A stretch of 64,000 nucleotides of DNA. It comes from UBA10649 sp963793105. GTDB lineage: Bacteria; Actinomycetota; Actinomycetes; S36-B12. The DNA lies in the NCBI GenBank assembly GCA_963793105.1, contig CAWBZB010000004.1:1087607-1151606 (forward strand), in the 5' to 3' direction. The notes under the pieces are model-generated. The model had not been told where the DNA came from, did no database searches, and worked only from the letters and a program-made list of their open reading frames with translations. The position numbers and the translations under genes are program-made. Shown here piece after piece: positions 37,974 to 46,167 of this stretch (the first letter of the stretch is position 1; each line of letters begins with the position of its first letter).

Positions 37974-39587
37974 GTGAGCGCGACGGAGGTCGAGGAGCCC
38001 AGCGAGGCCCCCGCGAGCCCTACGGGCGTCGCCCCCCGTCGCGACGAGGACTCACTGCCCGACCGGCTTCGCGTGCCGATGCCCTCTCGCGGCCTCATCG
38101 GCTGGATCGGCCCGATCGTCGTGACCATCATCGGCGGGCTGCTCCGCTTCGTGGATCTCGGCCGCCCGCACGCGATCATCTTCGACGAGACCTACTACCC
38201 GAAGGACGCGCTCGCTCTCCTGCAGTACGGGTACGAGCAGAAGTTCGTCGAGAACGCCAACGACCTGATCCTGGAGTCCGACGGCAATTGGCGCGCGCTC
38301 GACCTGTTCACCGCCGACCCCAACTTCGTCGTCCACCCACCCCTGGGGAAGTGGACGATCGCCATGGGCGAGCAGCTCTTCGGGGCCACGCCGTTCGGCT
38401 GGCGGTTCGCGGTCGCCGTCCTGGGCACGCTCTCGATCCTCATGGTCGCTCGCATCACGCGCCGCCTGACCCGCTCGGATCTCATCGGCACCCTCGCCGG
38501 CCTGTTGCTGGCCGTCGAGGGCATGCACCTGGTGATGAGCCGGACCGGCCTGCTCGACATGATCCTCATGTTCTGGGTGCTGGCCGCCTTCGGTCTGCTG
38601 CTCATCGACCGTGATCGCACGCGAGCCCGACTCGCCGCGCTGGTCAGCAGCGACGGAGTGGCCTCGTTGAGCACCTCATGGGGACCCCGCTTCGGGGTGC
38701 GACCCTGGCGCTGGGCCGCGGCGTTGACGCTGGGCCTGGCCTGCGGCGTGAAGTGGTCGGCGCTGTGGTTCGTGGCCTTCTTCATCCTCCTGACGCTCGT
38801 GTGGGACGTCTCGGCACGACGCGCGATCGGCGTGCGCCGCCCCTGGCTCGCCACGATCCTTCGCGACGCGCCCGCCACCGGGCTGTCGATGCTGGCCATC
38901 GTCATCGTCGTCTATGTCTCCACGTGGAGCGGCTGGCTCCTGACCGACGGCGGATGGTCCCGCGACTGGGCGGCCGACCACCCGAGTTCACTCGTCCCGG
39001 AAGCGCTTCGCTCGCTCTGGCACTACCACGCAGAGGCGTGGCGGTTCCACATCGGACTCAACTCCGAGCACCCCTATGCCAGCAACGCCCTGTCCTGGCT
39101 GTTCCAGGCCCGACCCACGTCCTTCTACTACGACAGCATCAAGGACGGCTCGCTCGGGTGCTCGACCGACAACTGCTCAGCGGCCGTGACCGCGCTGGGC
39201 AACCCCCTGATCTGGTGGATCGGCATCGTCGCCATCATCCATCAGGCCTGGCGGTGGATCGGCCGGCGCGACTGGCGGTCCGGCGCCGTCCTCGCGGGCA
39301 TCGCGGCCGGCTGGGTGCCGTGGCTGCTGTACCTGGATCGGACCATCTTCACCTTCTACACGGTGGTGTTCGTGCCGTTCGTGGTCATGGCGGTGGCCAT
39401 GACCCTCGGTTCACTCCTAGGCCCCGCGGACGCTCCGGCGCGCAGTCGACGTGATCGCGCGGTCGCCGTGACCTTCCTCGTCCTCGCCATGGTCCTGGCC
39501 GCGTGGTGGATGTACCCGGTGTGGTCCGGCGAGGTCATCCCGTACGAGGCCTGGCGCATGCGCATGTGGTTCTCGACCTGGGTCTGA
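37974..39587 (+). CDS. polyprenyl-phosphate-mannose protein O-mannosyltransferase (Pmt, GT39)
   Basis: Multi-pass membrane glycosyltransferase of 537 aa that transfers mannose to Ser/Thr of secreted proteins. After a 35-residue cytoplasmic tail, the first loop holds the acidic pair of the active site in IIFDETYYPKDALALL. About ten helices follow, and FHIGLNSEHPYASNALSWL in a large loop is typical of GT39. The neighbour rsmI is divergent, as in mycobacteria (Rv1002c-Rv1003). Confidence 0.93.
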   Translation: MSATEVEEPSEAPASPTGVAPRRDEDSLPDRLRVPMPSRGLIGWIGPIVVTIIGGLLRFVDLGRPHAIIFDETYYPKDALALLQYGYEQKFVENANDLILESDGNWRALDLFTADPNFVVHPPLGKWTIAMGEQLFGATPFGWRFAVAVLGTLSILMVARITRRLTRSDLIGTLAGLLLAVEGMHLVMSRTGLLDMILMFWVLAAFGLLLIDRDRTRARLAALVSSDGVASLSTSWGPRFGVRPWRWAAALTLGLACGVKWSALWFVAFFILLTLVWDVSARRAIGVRRPWLATILRDAPATGLSMLAIVIVVYVSTWSGWLLTDGGWSRDWAADHPSSLVPEALRSLWHYHAEAWRFHIGLNSEHPYASNALSWLFQARPTSFYYDSIKDGSLGCSTDNCSAAVTALGNPLIWWIGIVAIIHQAWRWIGRRDWRSGAVLAGIAAGWVPWLLYLDRTIFTFYTVVFVPFVVMAVAMTLGSLLGPADAPARSRRDRAVAVTFLVLAMVLAAWWMYPVWSGEVIPYEAWRMRMWFSTWV

Positions 39588-39600
39588 CCCCGCACGACGG

Positions 39601-40056
39601 TCAGCAGTCCGGGTCAGTGGTGTCGCAGAACTCGACCCACCGGGTGAACGGGAACCGACCAGCCGCATCATCGAGGCTGGCGAGGTCCACGATCGTCACC
39701 CGCCTCGGCGACACGGTGCCGCAGTCGCCGAACACGGCCGGCTCCTCGAACGTGACCGTGCCCAGGCGGAGCGGGTCACCCATCGTGGCGGGCACTCCGG
39801 TCCCGTCCGGCGGACACACGACGTACTCCGCGTCGCCGTCACGTGACTCGACAGACGTGAGGACGACGCCCTCGCCGAGGGTGAGCGTGGACCCGTCGAT
39901 CGTGAGCATGACCGCGGGCAGCGCGCGGACCTCCGGTGCCGCGGCGAAGGCCCGGAAGGAGCCGTCCCCCACCGCCGCCGGACCTGACTGGCAGCCAGCC
40001 AGCAGGGCCACCGCGAGCGACGCGACGACCGCCCCGCCCCGTCTACGGGACACCAC
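39601..40056 (-). CDS. small lipoprotein of unknown function
   Basis: 151-aa secreted protein with a lipobox LLAGC (Cys near residue 22) after RRRGGAVVASLAVA. The mature part has pairs of cysteines (YVVCPPDG, VFGDCGT, WVEFCDTTDPDC) and no recognised fold. GTG GTG at 40051-40056 gives two possible starts. It starts 3 bp after the serine hydrolase stop and converges with the mannosyltransferase gene. Confidence 0.68.
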   Translation of the reverse strand: MVSRRRGGAVVASLAVALLAGCQSGPAAVGDGSFRAFAAAPEVRALPAVMLTIDGSTLTLGEGVVLTSVESRDGDAEYVVCPPDGTGVPATMGDPLRLGTVTFEEPAVFGDCGTVSPRRVTIVDLASLDDAAGRFPFTRWVEFCDTTDPDC

Positions 40057-40058
40057 CG

Positions 40059-41276
40059 TCAGCGCTCGAGATCAGGGAAGTACGCGCGCGCGATCGGCAG
40101 GGCACCGCCTAGCGAGCCGGTCTCGTTGACCAGGATCACGACCGCGGCGCCGGTCCGCGTGTTGTAGGCGACGCGGGCCTCCCAACCGATGGCCTGGCCG
40201 TCATGGCCGATCCAGTCGTTCCCGAAGCTCTCCATCCCCAACCCGTACTCGATCGCTCCGCCGTTGATCGGACGCGCCGCCAGCCGCTTGGCCGCCAGGG
40301 CGGGACTCAGCTCCTTGGTGCCGAGGCCGGTAGCCGCCCAGCGACCGAGGTCGGCGACCGTCGAGTACATGGACCCGGCCGCCTGCCCCCACATGGTGAT
40401 GTCGTCCTGTTGCTCCGAGCCCACCTCGACGGTGACCCCCACCTGCTTGAGGGAGAAGGCCCCCGGCGCGAAGTTGTAGCCGTGGCTCGCGGGAGCCGGC
40501 ATGCGCTTCTGACCAGGCCTGGGCAGCCGTGTCTGCGACATGTCGAGCCGGCGCAGGTCGGCATTGACGAGCGCGAAGATGCTTCGACCGGTGACCTTCC
40601 GCGCGATCTCCCCCAGCAGGATGTAGTTGGTGTTCGAGTAGGCGGGCTTCCCGAGCTTCGTGGCGCTGGCCAGGCCGATCTCGATGAGCTGGGCGGCCGT
40701 CCACTTCCGCTCCGGGTTCTCGTAGGCCGCCTTCATGGCTCCCGGCACCTCGGTGTAGTCCGGGATCCCGCTGCGCATGCCGAGCAGCTGCTTGACGGTG
40801 ACGTCCTTGACGTAGGGGTGCTCGTTCGCGATGGCGGGCAGCAGGTCGCCGATGGTGTCCGTCAGTCGCAGCTTGCGCTGGTCGACCAGCCTGAGGACCT
40901 GCGTCGCCACGAAGGTCTTCGTCACCGAGCCGATGCGTGAGTGGTCGACCTTGCGGGCCGCGGCCCCGCCGATCTCGGCGTCGCCTGCCGAGACCACGGC
41001 CCAGCCCTTCTCCGGATCCCAGATGCCGACCCAGATGCCTGGGATCGTGCTGTCGGGTGGCGCGACCAGTTCCGTGGCACGCGCCTGGAGCTCCGCGCGG
41101 TCGGCCGCACTCATCCGCTTGGTCGTGGGCGCCGGTGCGCTCCATCGGTCCGACGCGACGTGGCTGGACGGCACCGCCGCGGCTGCGGCCGCGGCCGGTG
41201 GGACTGCCGCTCCCGCCAGCAGGGTGCCGCTGATCAGCGTGGCAGCGGCAACGGAGGTGGCGAACGACCGGCTCAC
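40059..41276 (-). CDS. secreted serine hydrolase (beta-lactamase / D-Ala-D-Ala carboxypeptidase family)
   Basis: 405-aa protein with an N-terminal signal peptide (SFATSVAAATLISGTLLAGAA, then Ala-rich). The catalytic SXXK is GSVTKTFVA near residue 130, the YXN motif is AYSNTNYILLG, and a KTG-like position is IGHDGQAIGW. This is the class C beta-lactamase/esterase family (PF00144). GTG at 41276 overlaps the stop of the MarR-type gene (GTGA), so expression probably depends on that regulator. A role in peptidoglycan or beta-lactam response is inference. Confidence 0.85.
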   Translation of the reverse strand: MSRSFATSVAAATLISGTLLAGAAVPPAAAAAAAVPSSHVASDRWSAPAPTTKRMSAADRAELQARATELVAPPDSTIPGIWVGIWDPEKGWAVVSAGDAEIGGAAARKVDHSRIGSVTKTFVATQVLRLVDQRKLRLTDTIGDLLPAIANEHPYVKDVTVKQLLGMRSGIPDYTEVPGAMKAAYENPERKWTAAQLIEIGLASATKLGKPAYSNTNYILLGEIARKVTGRSIFALVNADLRRLDMSQTRLPRPGQKRMPAPASHGYNFAPGAFSLKQVGVTVEVGSEQQDDITMWGQAAGSMYSTVADLGRWAATGLGTKELSPALAAKRLAARPINGGAIEYGLGMESFGNDWIGHDGQAIGWEARVAYNTRTGAAVVILVNETGSLGGALPIARAYFPDLER

Positions 41277-42123
41277 GGGAGCTCCTTCGACGGGGAGGCG
41301 ATGGTCCAGGCCAGGGCCTGGCACAGGGGTACGGCGTGGCGGGTGAAGACGTCCAGTTGCACGTTGGCGGCTTGAACGCCGAGCTCTGTCAGGCAAACCA
41401 CCACCGCCCGGCGATCGACGAGGTCCTCATGCGAGCGAACGACGAGGCCTGCGCCCTCCAGCCTGTCGAGGAGGTCCGACACGCCGCTGGTACTGAGGTC
41501 GAGGTCGTGGGCGAGATGACCCGGCCGCACCTCGCCCCTGTCGAGCATGAGCGCCAGGGCGAATCGGGAGGACGCGTCACCGAGTCCGTAGGGGGCCAGG
41601 GCCGAGGTGACGTCGCGCACGTAGGCCGCGCCCGCGCGGCTCAGGTTGAGGGCGATATCGAGGCCACTGACGGCGCCCTCGCGCGGTGCGGGTCGCATGC
41701 CGACGAGGTCCAGCACCTCCTTGGTCAACGGCGCGCTGTCCGCGAAGCAGTCGTCCAGCGCTCGATTGAATCGGGAGACCCTCGCGTTGTCCCGATCGGG
41801 TGAGGAACACCCTCGAGGAGCGTGCGTCGGTGGGCGACGTTCGGCGTTCGACCAGGCCCTCGTCGACACAGGTGACCGAGTGCGCGGGACACGGCCGTGC
41901 CCGGCGAGACCCAGGTCGACGCTCAGCTGTCCGGGTGATGCCCCCGGGTTCCGGTGGACGGCGAGCATGCACCTGGACGTCGGTGTTGCTCGTGCGGTCG
42001 TGCCCCAGCGTGGTCGCCGCGATCCTCGTGGCGTCGACCGTGAAGCGGTGCATCAGAACCAGGGCGCGCAGCATGGATTCGCGGTCCGACGCATGACTCG
42101 TCGATCAGGCTGACGGGATCCAT
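41273..42123 (-). pseudogene. tandem MarR-domain regulator, broken by several frameshifts
   Basis: Composite reading from ATG 42123 gives MDPVSLIDES, then SMLRALVLMHRFTVDATRIA, then MLAVHRNPGASPGQLSVDLGLA, VSRALGHLC and DEGLVERRTSPTDARSSRV. This is a first winged helix of MarR type, spread over three frames with shifts near 42090-42102, 41969-41972, 41884-41896, 41864-41872 and 41786-41796. From DNARVSRFNRALDD on, a second intact MarR domain follows (VRPGHLAHDLDLSTSGVSDLLDRLEGAGL) and ends at 41273. Together about 283 aa with two MarR domains in one chain. Two adjacent genes is the alternative, but no good start exists between them. The stop overlaps the serine hydrolase start. Confidence 0.65.
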
Positions 42124-42128
42124 GGGCG

Positions 42129-42171
42129 GATGATACGTGACATCATCGGATGTTCCGGACACGACATCATC
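42129..42171. promoter_or_regulatory. MarR promoter and candidate operators
   Basis: Minus-strand TATCAT (42130-42135) lies 6 nt before ATG 42123, suggesting a leaderless start. It falls in an inverted repeat GATGAT-N7-ATCATC (42129-42147). A second GACATCATC copy starts at 42163, matching the one at 42139-42147. Such palindromes fit MarR autoregulation; which gene uses the second copy is unknown. Confidence 0.5.
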
Positions 42172-42174
42172 TGC

Positions 42175-42180
42175 TAGCCT
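42175..42180 (+). promoter_or_regulatory. candidate -10 of secreted-protein gene
   Basis: TAGCCT about 50 nt before ATG 42230. It stands next to the MarR operator repeats, so it could be MarR-controlled. Confidence 0.35.
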
Positions 42181-42229
42181 CCGGCTTCACTGCAGACGTC
42201 ACGGTCAACATCCTCGGAGAGTGAGTCAC

Positions 42230-42838
42230 ATGAAGCGTTGGATCGCCGCGGTCGGAGCGGCCGCGATCTCATTGGTCACCATTGCCATTGGCGCGCCGAG
42301 CGCGCAGGCGGGGGTGAGTCCCTCTTCGATCTCCGCTCAGACTGGATTCGAATACCGGCCGATGCTCTCTGTCAGCCACCGGTGTTACAGGGAACCCCGG
42401 CAGCTCGTTCTACGATTCTCGTCGATAGCGGGTGCCAGGTGTTGGGTGACCCGACCGCGGCCCCCGTTACAAACGCAAGCGCCTTCCGGATCCAATCGGG
42501 GGCGGAAAGTGACGCTCACGCTTGCTTCCATTGGTTCCGGAACCATCTACATCACGAGCCTTACCTCGACGACTTTCAACGATCAGACGATCACCGTCAA
42601 CTGTCACCGATGGCTTCGTCCCTGAGCCGACGATCCACGACTACCTCCAGCAGGTCGGCGTGCCGGCCTCGGGTGACTGCGCCGACGTCCAGCCAGCTGT
42701 GGGCCACTACCCCGGCGTTCCCGATCGGCGGCTGGAGCAAGTCGTGGGCCCAGTGGATCAACGACGGCAAGGGCGGCCCGGTCTGCACCCGTGAGCTCGA
42801 GGAACTTCGCCGACGGCAGGCTCATCCTCGTCGGCTGA
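42230..42838 (+). pseudogene. secreted protein with GGWSKSWAQW C-terminal motif, broken by frameshifts
   Basis: ATG at 42230 follows GGAGAG and starts a clear signal peptide (MKRWIAAVGAAAISLVTIA, ending PSAQA). Downstream, protein-like stretches are spread over three frames: VSPSSISAQTGF, VLGDPTAAPVTNASAFRIQSG, KVTLTLASIGSGTIYITSL, TIHDYLQQVGVPASGDCADV, GGWSKSWAQWINDGKGGPVC and NFADGRLILVG before TGA at 42836-42838. At least four indels are needed. The ending resembles a conserved C-terminal motif of secreted actinobacterial proteins of unknown function. The middle looks lower in GC than its surroundings, which might mean acquisition by transfer. Confidence 0.55.
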
Positions 42839-42870
42839 CGATCCCGCCGCGAGTTCTTGCCACGCGATCA

Positions 42871-42912
42871 CATGCAGAAGGGCCCGGGATCGCTCCCGGG
42901 CCCTTCTGCATG
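42871..42912. terminator. strong bidirectional hairpin terminator after tRNA-Ala
   Basis: Perfect 19-bp stem (arm CATGCAGAAGGGCCCGGGA) with loop TCGC, starting 3 bp beyond the 3' end of tRNA-Ala. No T-tract; GC-rich hairpins without one are common actinobacterial terminators. It also separates the secreted-protein gene from the tRNA. Confidence 0.8.
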
Positions 42913-42915
42913 ACG

Positions 42916-42988
42916 TGGAGCTGAGGGGACTCGAACCCCTGACCCCCTCGTTGCGAACGAGGTGCGCTACCAGCTGCGCTACAGCCCC
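42916..42988 (-). tRNA. tRNA-Ala (anticodon CGC)
   Basis: 73-nt cloverleaf from GGGGCTGTAGCGCAGC to CAGCTCCA. The acceptor stem has the G3:U70 pair that identifies alanine tRNAs. The anticodon loop TTCGCAA gives CGC, reading GCG. The T-arm GTTCGAG is standard and CCA is not encoded. Confidence 0.95.
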
Positions 42989-43038
42989 TTGCGGTGCGGG
43001 TAGAGGGTAGCAAGCAATCCGGTGGGGTCCCGCGACGG

Positions 43039-43892
43039 CTACTCGTTGACGGCGCGACGGGTGTCGGCGTCGACGAGCGGGATCTCCGCGGTCATGGCTG
43101 CGTGGTCGATCTCCGCCGGATCGGCGAGCGGCGCCGAGCGCGGTCGGCTGCGCATCGCCTGGGCCGTCTCGACCATCGCCGAGCCGGTCCATTCGCCCGG
43201 ACGCGAGCGATCGATACCGCGCGGCACCGCCGACGCCCGGGGCGCGGTGACGTAGGTGGGCAGGGTCGTGGGAACCGCGTCCCAGGAGTCCTCGTCGTCC
43301 CAGGCGTTCCAGTTCTCCCAGTCGTCGTCGTTCTGGAGCGCGGCCGCGGGGGCGGGCTCGGAGGCGTCGGATTACTGCCATCCGACGACCCGGTTGGGCC
43401 GCGGACCGAGAGGACGAGCGCGAGGACGCGGTCATCGACGAGGCGAGCACGAAGGCGACCACCGGAAGCGCCGCGAGGATCGGCGCCCATCGCGGCGCGA
43501 TCGGCCAGGAGCGCCAGCACCAGGGTGACCAGCAGGATCACCGTGAGTGCGCCCAGCACGACGGCGCGTCGCGTCGCGGCGCTCTGGCGCACGAGCTCGC
43601 GCTCGTAGTCGGGGTCGAGTCCAAGAGGCGGTCGTTCGGGCGTCGGTCGCGTCATGCGAGCCTCCGGTTCGGCTGTGCGCCGGGGGGCCGGCCTCATGTC
43701 CAGTTCGCGCTCATCCAGCGGATAGCCGTCTGTCGCGTACTGGACCTGGCCCTGGCTGCCCAGCGATCTCATCGCGGAACTGAACCGAGCAGTGGAGCGG
43801 ACCTCACTGATCTGGTCATGCCGCCGTAGCCATATGGGTATCAGGACAGCGGCCCACAGGGCAATGATCACGACGTAGATCAGGCCCGTCAC
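43039..43892 (-). CDS. glpR: GlpR/SepX-like divisome membrane protein, with two frameshifts
   Basis: The N-terminus, MTGLIYVVIIALWAAVLIPIW then LRRHDQISEVRSTARFSSAM, closely matches the GlpR/SepX family of actinobacterial cell-division proteins. A membrane helix pair near residue 115-160 and a long acidic, Trp-rich tail (WENWNAWDDEDSW) to ADTRRAVNE follow in two other frames. Shifts lie near 43490-43505 and about 43365-43440. GTG at 43892 has TAACGT 7 nt upstream. In related genomes the molybdotransferase-like Glp partner is encoded between galU and rimJ; it is absent here. Confidence 0.75.
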
Positions 43893-43895
43893 GGG

Positions 43896-43914
43896 GTGAA
43901 CGTTAGGCGTTCAC
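43896..43914. promoter_or_regulatory. glpR promoter with 19-bp palindrome
   Basis: Perfect inverted repeat GTGAACG-TTAGG-CGTTCAC. The minus-strand -10 TAACGT (43900-43905) sits inside it, 7 nt before the glpR GTG. A binding protein would block this promoter. It is longer than a Rex box. Confidence 0.55.
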
Positions 43915-43967
43915 GAGGGAAACGTGAGGGAGGCGCGCGACGAGACGATCGGCGTGTCGCGCGGCCG

Positions 43968-44576
43968 TCAGCGGATTCGATCGCGGTAGCCGGCCAGCAC
44001 GCCGTTCGGGAAGTCGTCGGAGTAGACGACGTAGGTCACGTGGTCACGCCAGTCCCCGTCGATGTGCAGGTAGGCGGCCCGCTCCCCCTCGCGCCGCAGT
44101 CCGAGTTTCTCCACCACCCGGAGCGATGCGGTGTTCTCGGGCCGGATGTTGATCTCGATGCGATGCAGTCGCAGCACGTCGAAGCAGTGGTCGCAGGCCA
44201 TGGCCACGGCAACGGGCATGATGCCCCGGCCAGCGATCTGGCTGTCGATCCAGTAGCCGATGTATGCGGCCCTGAGCGATCCCCAGGAGATGCCCCCGAC
44301 CGTCAGCTGGCCGACGAGCTGGCCCTGGTACGTGATCGCCCACGGGAGGGTGCGCCCCTCGCGTGCCTCACGCCGGAGTCGGCGCACCATCATCCCGAAG
44401 GTGGGGACGGCATCGCCCTGGACCTGCGCCTCCGGGGGCATGGTGGCCTCCCAGGGCTTGAGCCAGTCCACGTTGCGCTGGCGGACGGCACGCCATTGCC
44501 GCGCATCGGACTGTCTGAGCGGCCGCAGCGAGATGTCACCTTCGGTGAGGGTGACCGGCCAGGACCTCGACGTCAC
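43968..44576 (-). CDS. GNAT family N-acetyltransferase (RimJ/RimL type)
   Basis: 202-aa acetyltransferase. LRPLRQSDARQWRAVRQRN opens the fold; acetyl-CoA binding is at GYWIDSQIAGRGIMPVAVAM (Q/RxxGxG/A-like), followed by LHRIEINIRPENTASLRVVEKLGLRREG, the RimJ/L hallmark. GTG at 44576 overlaps the galU stop as GTGA, so this start is preferred over an ATG at 44603. The mycobacterial equivalent is Rv0995. The substrate, perhaps a ribosomal protein N-terminus, is unproven. Confidence 0.87.
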   Translation of the reverse strand: MTSRSWPVTLTEGDISLRPLRQSDARQWRAVRQRNVDWLKPWEATMPPEAQVQGDAVPTFGMMVRRLRREAREGRTLPWAITYQGQLVGQLTVGGISWGSLRAAYIGYWIDSQIAGRGIMPVAVAMACDHCFDVLRLHRIEINIRPENTASLRVVEKLGLRREGERAAYLHIDGDWRDHVTYVVYSDDFPNGVLAGYRDRIR

Positions 44577-45472
44577 GTTCCGCTGACGAACGATGTCAGC
44601 CATGCGCGCAGGTCAGGGCCGAGGTCCTCGCGCTCCGAGGCGAGGGTGATGACGGCCTGCAGGTAGGCCAGCCGGTCGCCGGTGTCGTAGCGACGGCCAT
44701 GGAAGACGAAGCCGTGCACGCCGCCGCCCTCGTCCGCAGGCATCGAGGCCAGCGTGCGCAGCGCATCCGTGAGCTGGATCTCCCCGCCACGGCCGGGGGA
44801 GGTGTCCTTGAGCACGCCGAATACGGCGGGGTCGAGCAGGTAGCGGCCGATCACCGCGAAGTCGCTCGGCGCGACGGCCACGTCGGGCTTCTCGATGAGG
44901 TCGGTCACGGTGACGACGTCGTCGGTGTCGGTCGGCACGGTCGCGGGGCAGCCGTACAGGGAGATCGTCTCGATCGGCACGCGCATCAGGCAGATCACCG
45001 AGCCGCCGAAACGATCGCGGATGGCGGCCATCTCGGTGAGGACCGAGTCCCGCGCGTCGATCAGGTCGTCCCCGAGGAGGACGGCGAACGGCTCGTCGCC
45101 GACGTGGCTCTCCGCCATGAGCACTGCGTGGCCGAGGCCGAGCGGGTCACCCTGCCGCACATAGTGGATGCGCGCGAGATCCGAGGACTCGGTGACACTC
45201 CTGAGGCGCTCGGTGTCGCCCTTGGACCGCAGGACCTCCTCGAGCTCGAGGTTGCGATCGAAGTGGTCCTCGAGAGGGCGCTTGCTGCGGCCGGTGATGA
45301 ACAGGATGTCTTCGAGGCCGGCCGCGACGGCCTCCTCGACGACGTACTGGATGGCCGGCTTGTCGACGACCGGCAGCATCTCCTTCGGGGTGGCCTTGGT
45401 GGCCGGCAGGAAGCGTGTCCCCAGCCCAGCGGCCGGGATGACGGCCTTGCGTACGGTCCCATCGCTCGTCAT
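44573..45472 (-). CDS. galU: UTP-glucose-1-phosphate uridylyltransferase GalU
   Basis: Makes UDP-glucose. 299 aa; nucleotide motif KAVIPAAGLGTRFLPATKATPKEMLPV, KPAIQYVVEEA, and the metal-site region AVLLGDDLI. A C-terminal stretch GRGGEIQLTDALR is typical. The ATG at 45472 has TAGGGT 6 nt upstream. It is coupled to the GNAT gene and diverges from the 5-FCL gene by 38 bp. Confidence 0.94.
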   Translation of the reverse strand: MTSDGTVRKAVIPAAGLGTRFLPATKATPKEMLPVVDKPAIQYVVEEAVAAGLEDILFITGRSKRPLEDHFDRNLELEEVLRSKGDTERLRSVTESSDLARIHYVRQGDPLGLGHAVLMAESHVGDEPFAVLLGDDLIDARDSVLTEMAAIRDRFGGSVICLMRVPIETISLYGCPATVPTDTDDVVTVTDLIEKPDVAVAPSDFAVIGRYLLDPAVFGVLKDTSPGRGGEIQLTDALRTLASMPADEGGGVHGFVFHGRRYDTGDRLAYLQAVITLASEREDLGPDLRAWLTSFVSGT

Positions 45473-45478
45473 GCCCCG

Positions 45479-45484
45479 ACCCTA
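45479..45484 (-). promoter_or_regulatory. -10 element of leaderless galU
   Basis: Minus-strand TAGGGT, then 6 nt, then ATG at 45472. Confidence 0.5.
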
Positions 45485-45510
45485 GGGGATCAGTGGGGCA
45501 CGATGACCCT

Positions 45511-46089
45511 GTGAGCGTGCAGTCCGTCAAGGCGCAGATGCGGGCGACGGCGCGTGCCCGACGCGCCACTCGCAGCGACCTCGAGCGACGGACGGCCGCG
45601 GACTCCCTCGCCGATCACGGCATGACGCTGCTCGCGGGCCTGCCGGGCGCCGGCCCGATCACCGCGTACCTGAGCATGCCCGCCGAGCCGGACGCGGACC
45701 CACTGATCGCCAGGGCGACCGCCGCGGGCCATCGGGTGCACGTCCCGCGCATCGACGGACGTGCTCTGGCGTGGGTGGCCTATGCGCCGGGAGATGCCGT
45801 GCGATCAGGCCCGCTGGGCATCCGTGAGCCCGTCGGCCCCGCGGTCGATCTCGACGCCGTCGGACTCATGTTCCTGCCCGGCCTCTCGGTCGGCGCCGAT
45901 GGGTGCCGCCTCGGACAGGGCGGTGGGTACTACGACCGGGCGCTGGCCGACGTCCCCCCGCATGCGGAGGGCGGGCCGCTCCTGGTGATCGTCCTGTTCG
46001 CCGACGAGATCGTCGACACGGTGCCTGCGGAGGGCCACGACCGACGGGTGGACGCCGCGCTGACCCCCGCAGGGGTCGTGTACTTCTGA
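45511..46089 (+). CDS. 5-formyltetrahydrofolate cyclo-ligase
   Basis: ATP-dependent conversion of 5-formyl-THF to methenyl-THF. 192 aa from GTG 45511 (VSVQSVKAQMRATARARR); an in-frame GTG at 45493 adds six residues. The signature FLPGLSVGADGCRLGQGGGYYDRAL carries the substrate- and ATP-binding loop. The pairing with galU and, further along, the Ruc-like gene matches Rv0991c-Rv0993. Confidence 0.9.
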   Translation: MSVQSVKAQMRATARARRATRSDLERRTAADSLADHGMTLLAGLPGAGPITAYLSMPAEPDADPLIARATAAGHRVHVPRIDGRALAWVAYAPGDAVRSGPLGIREPVGPAVDLDAVGLMFLPGLSVGADGCRLGQGGGYYDRALADVPPHAEGGPLLVIVLFADEIVDTVPAEGHDRRVDAALTPAGVVYF

Positions 46090-46155
46090 TCGCGGGTCGT
46101 GCACTTCTGCGCTGAGGTGCCGCATTTCGCCGACGTGGGTGTCAGACCCCCGGCG

Positions 46156-46161
46156 TAGTTT
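46156..46161 (+). promoter_or_regulatory. -10 element of leaderless DUF222 gene
   Basis: TAGTTT, then 6 nt, then ATG at 46168. Confidence 0.5.
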
Positions 46162-46167
46162 GCGGAC

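Noticed and set aside
43896..43914. Rex operator at glpR
   Set aside because: Half sites match, but they are 5 bp too far apart for the usual Rex dimer.
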